A stretch of 5,614 bases of DNA. Source: Actinomycetes bacterium (GTDB lineage Bacteria; Actinomycetota; Actinomycetes; Actinomycetales; Microbacteriaceae). Of the stretch, positions 4,938 through 5,614 are shown one piece after another. The position numbers and the translations under genes are program-made. The notes beneath the pieces are model-generated. The model did not search any database. It saw nothing but the letters and a program-made list of their open reading frames with translations, and was not told the origin of the DNA. Position 1 is the first letter of the stretch, and each line of letters begins with the position of its first letter. The stretch covers positions 1 to 5,614 of the forward strand of contig JAEYUT010000111.1 of the NCBI GenBank assembly GCA_023432305.1. The letters are read 5' to 3'.

Positions 4938-5614
4938 CAGCGGCCTCCGAGGAAATCAAGGAGCACGGCCGCGACCGCATCCGGCTGCTCGGCGGGCGGC
5001 AGGTGCGCCGCGCCGTCGATCCGCACGGCACGGCCGTCGGCGACTCCGCGCGCGATCTGCTCGGAGAGCTGTTCGGGCGCGACCGCATCCGACTCGCCCC
5101 ACACCGCGAGCACGGGTGCCGAGATGCGGGGCAGCTGGTCGCGCACATCGTAGACGGCGAGCGCTTCGCAGCAGCGCGCGTAGCTCTCGTCGTCGGCATC
5201 CTGCAGTGCGTGCAGCAGACGCCCCGACAGCTCGGGGCGTCGCTCGATCGAACCGGGCGCGAACCAGCGGCCTGCCGACGCGGTGATGAGGCTCGAGGTC
5301 GACTGGGCGCGCACCGTCGCGGCGCGCTCATGCCACGCCGTCGGATCGCCGAGCTTCGCCCCGGAGGCGATGATCGCAGCGCGCGCGACGCGGTCGGGAT
5401 GCCGGAGGGCGAGAGCGAGCCCCACCGCACCGCCGAGAGAGACGCCCGCATACGCGAACGACTCGCCGACGGAGGCCGCCACGGCATCCGCGAGCTCCTC
5501 GACGGTGAACGGCTCCCCGGCCCTGGGCGAGAAGCCGTGGCCGGGCAGATCCCATGCGGTCACCCGGTAGCGGGCGGCGAGCGCGGGGATGACGTCCTCC
5601 CACAGGATCGTGGA
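4937..5614 (-). CDS. pcaD: 3-oxoadipate enol-lactone hydrolase (PcaD), 5' end cut off by the window edge
   Basis: Alpha/beta hydrolase that opens 3-oxoadipate enol-lactone to 3-oxoadipate. The frame is open from the TGA at 4939-4937 to base 5614, giving 225 visible residues beginning STILWEDVIPALAARYRVTA. Family members are about 255-260 long, so roughly 30 N-terminal residues, including the oxyanion-hole strand, are missing. In fragment numbering the catalytic triad is visible: S59 in the nucleophile elbow GVSLGG, D176 in VWGESDAVAP, and H204 in IDGAAHLPP. WDLPGHG (21-27) is the conserved strand-4 motif. An internal GTG at 5563 is not the start, because the frame upstream of it is clearly conserved family sequence. 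The gene is coupled to pcaC by TGATG. In Rhodococcus and Streptomyces the two activities are fused as PcaL; here they are separate proteins. Confidence 0.92.
   Translation of the reverse strand, partial: STILWEDVIPALAARYRVTAWDLPGHGFSPRAGEPFTVEELADAVAASVGESFAYAGVSLGGAVGLALALRHPDRVARAAIIASGAKLGDPTAWHERAATVRAQSTSSLITASAGRWFAPGSIERRPELSGRLLHALQDADDESYARCCEALAVYDVRDQLPRISAPVLAVWGESDAVAPEQLSEQIARGVADGRAVRIDGAAHLPPAEQPDAVAAVLLDFLGGR

Noticed and set aside
4450..5487. Minus-strand open frame of 345 codons covering pcaC and pcaD in another frame.
   Set aside because: It is low-complexity Arg/Ser/Pro/Ala sequence overlapping two genes with intact catalytic motifs; a frame shadow.
1..5614. Search for transposons, attachment sites, tRNA genes, CRISPR repeats or a defence system.
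   Set aside because: Nothing was seen. The whole window is explained by a conventional catabolic gene cluster with two short intergenic regions.

Overview
The window is a compact, GC-rich (roughly 70% by eye) piece of chromosome that encodes the 4-hydroxybenzoate / protocatechuate branch of the beta-ketoadipate pathway. The strong G/C preference at third codon positions, the GTG starts with AAGGAG-type ribosome binding sites, the IclR-type regulator and the style of the proteins suggest a high-GC actinobacterium, plausibly Microbacteriaceae. That placement is an inference, because no rRNA or other phylogenetic marker is present.

Layout from left to right. (1) Positions 1-2349, minus strand: pcaI-pcaJ-pcaF. 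These are the two subunits of 3-oxoadipate CoA-transferase, then 3-oxoadipyl-CoA thiolase, whose 3' end runs off the left edge. The genes are coupled (1-nt gap, then a 4-nt ATGA overlap). (2) Positions 2350-2454: a 105-bp divergent control region with three phased copies of a GTTCGC / GCGAAC half-site and a candidate promoter for pcaIJF. (3) 2455-3219, plus strand: an IclR-family regulator (PcaR/PobR type). (4) 3220-3344: a 125-bp spacer with a strong GC hairpin and a second inverted repeat. (5) 3345-4532, plus strand: pobA, 4-hydroxybenzoate 3-monooxygenase. (6) 4539-5614, minus strand: pcaC and, overlapping it by one base, pcaD, whose 5' end runs off the right edge.

Together the genes cover both ends of the route. 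PobA makes protocatechuate from 4-hydroxybenzoate. PcaC and PcaD carry the ring-cleaved, cycloisomerised product to 3-oxoadipate. PcaI/PcaJ activate it with CoA from succinyl-CoA, and PcaF splits it into succinyl-CoA and acetyl-CoA. The middle steps (protocatechuate 3,4-dioxygenase PcaGH and cycloisomerase PcaB) are absent. They most likely lie beyond the right edge, upstream of pcaD on the same strand. The thiolase is an open frame that spans the left edge and was read directly from the sequence.

I see no mobile elements, RNA genes, CRISPR arrays or frameshifts, and no undescribed system. The points most worth a second look are the tripartite IclR-like operator and its position relative to the candidate promoter, and the unusual coenzyme-contact segment of PobA.
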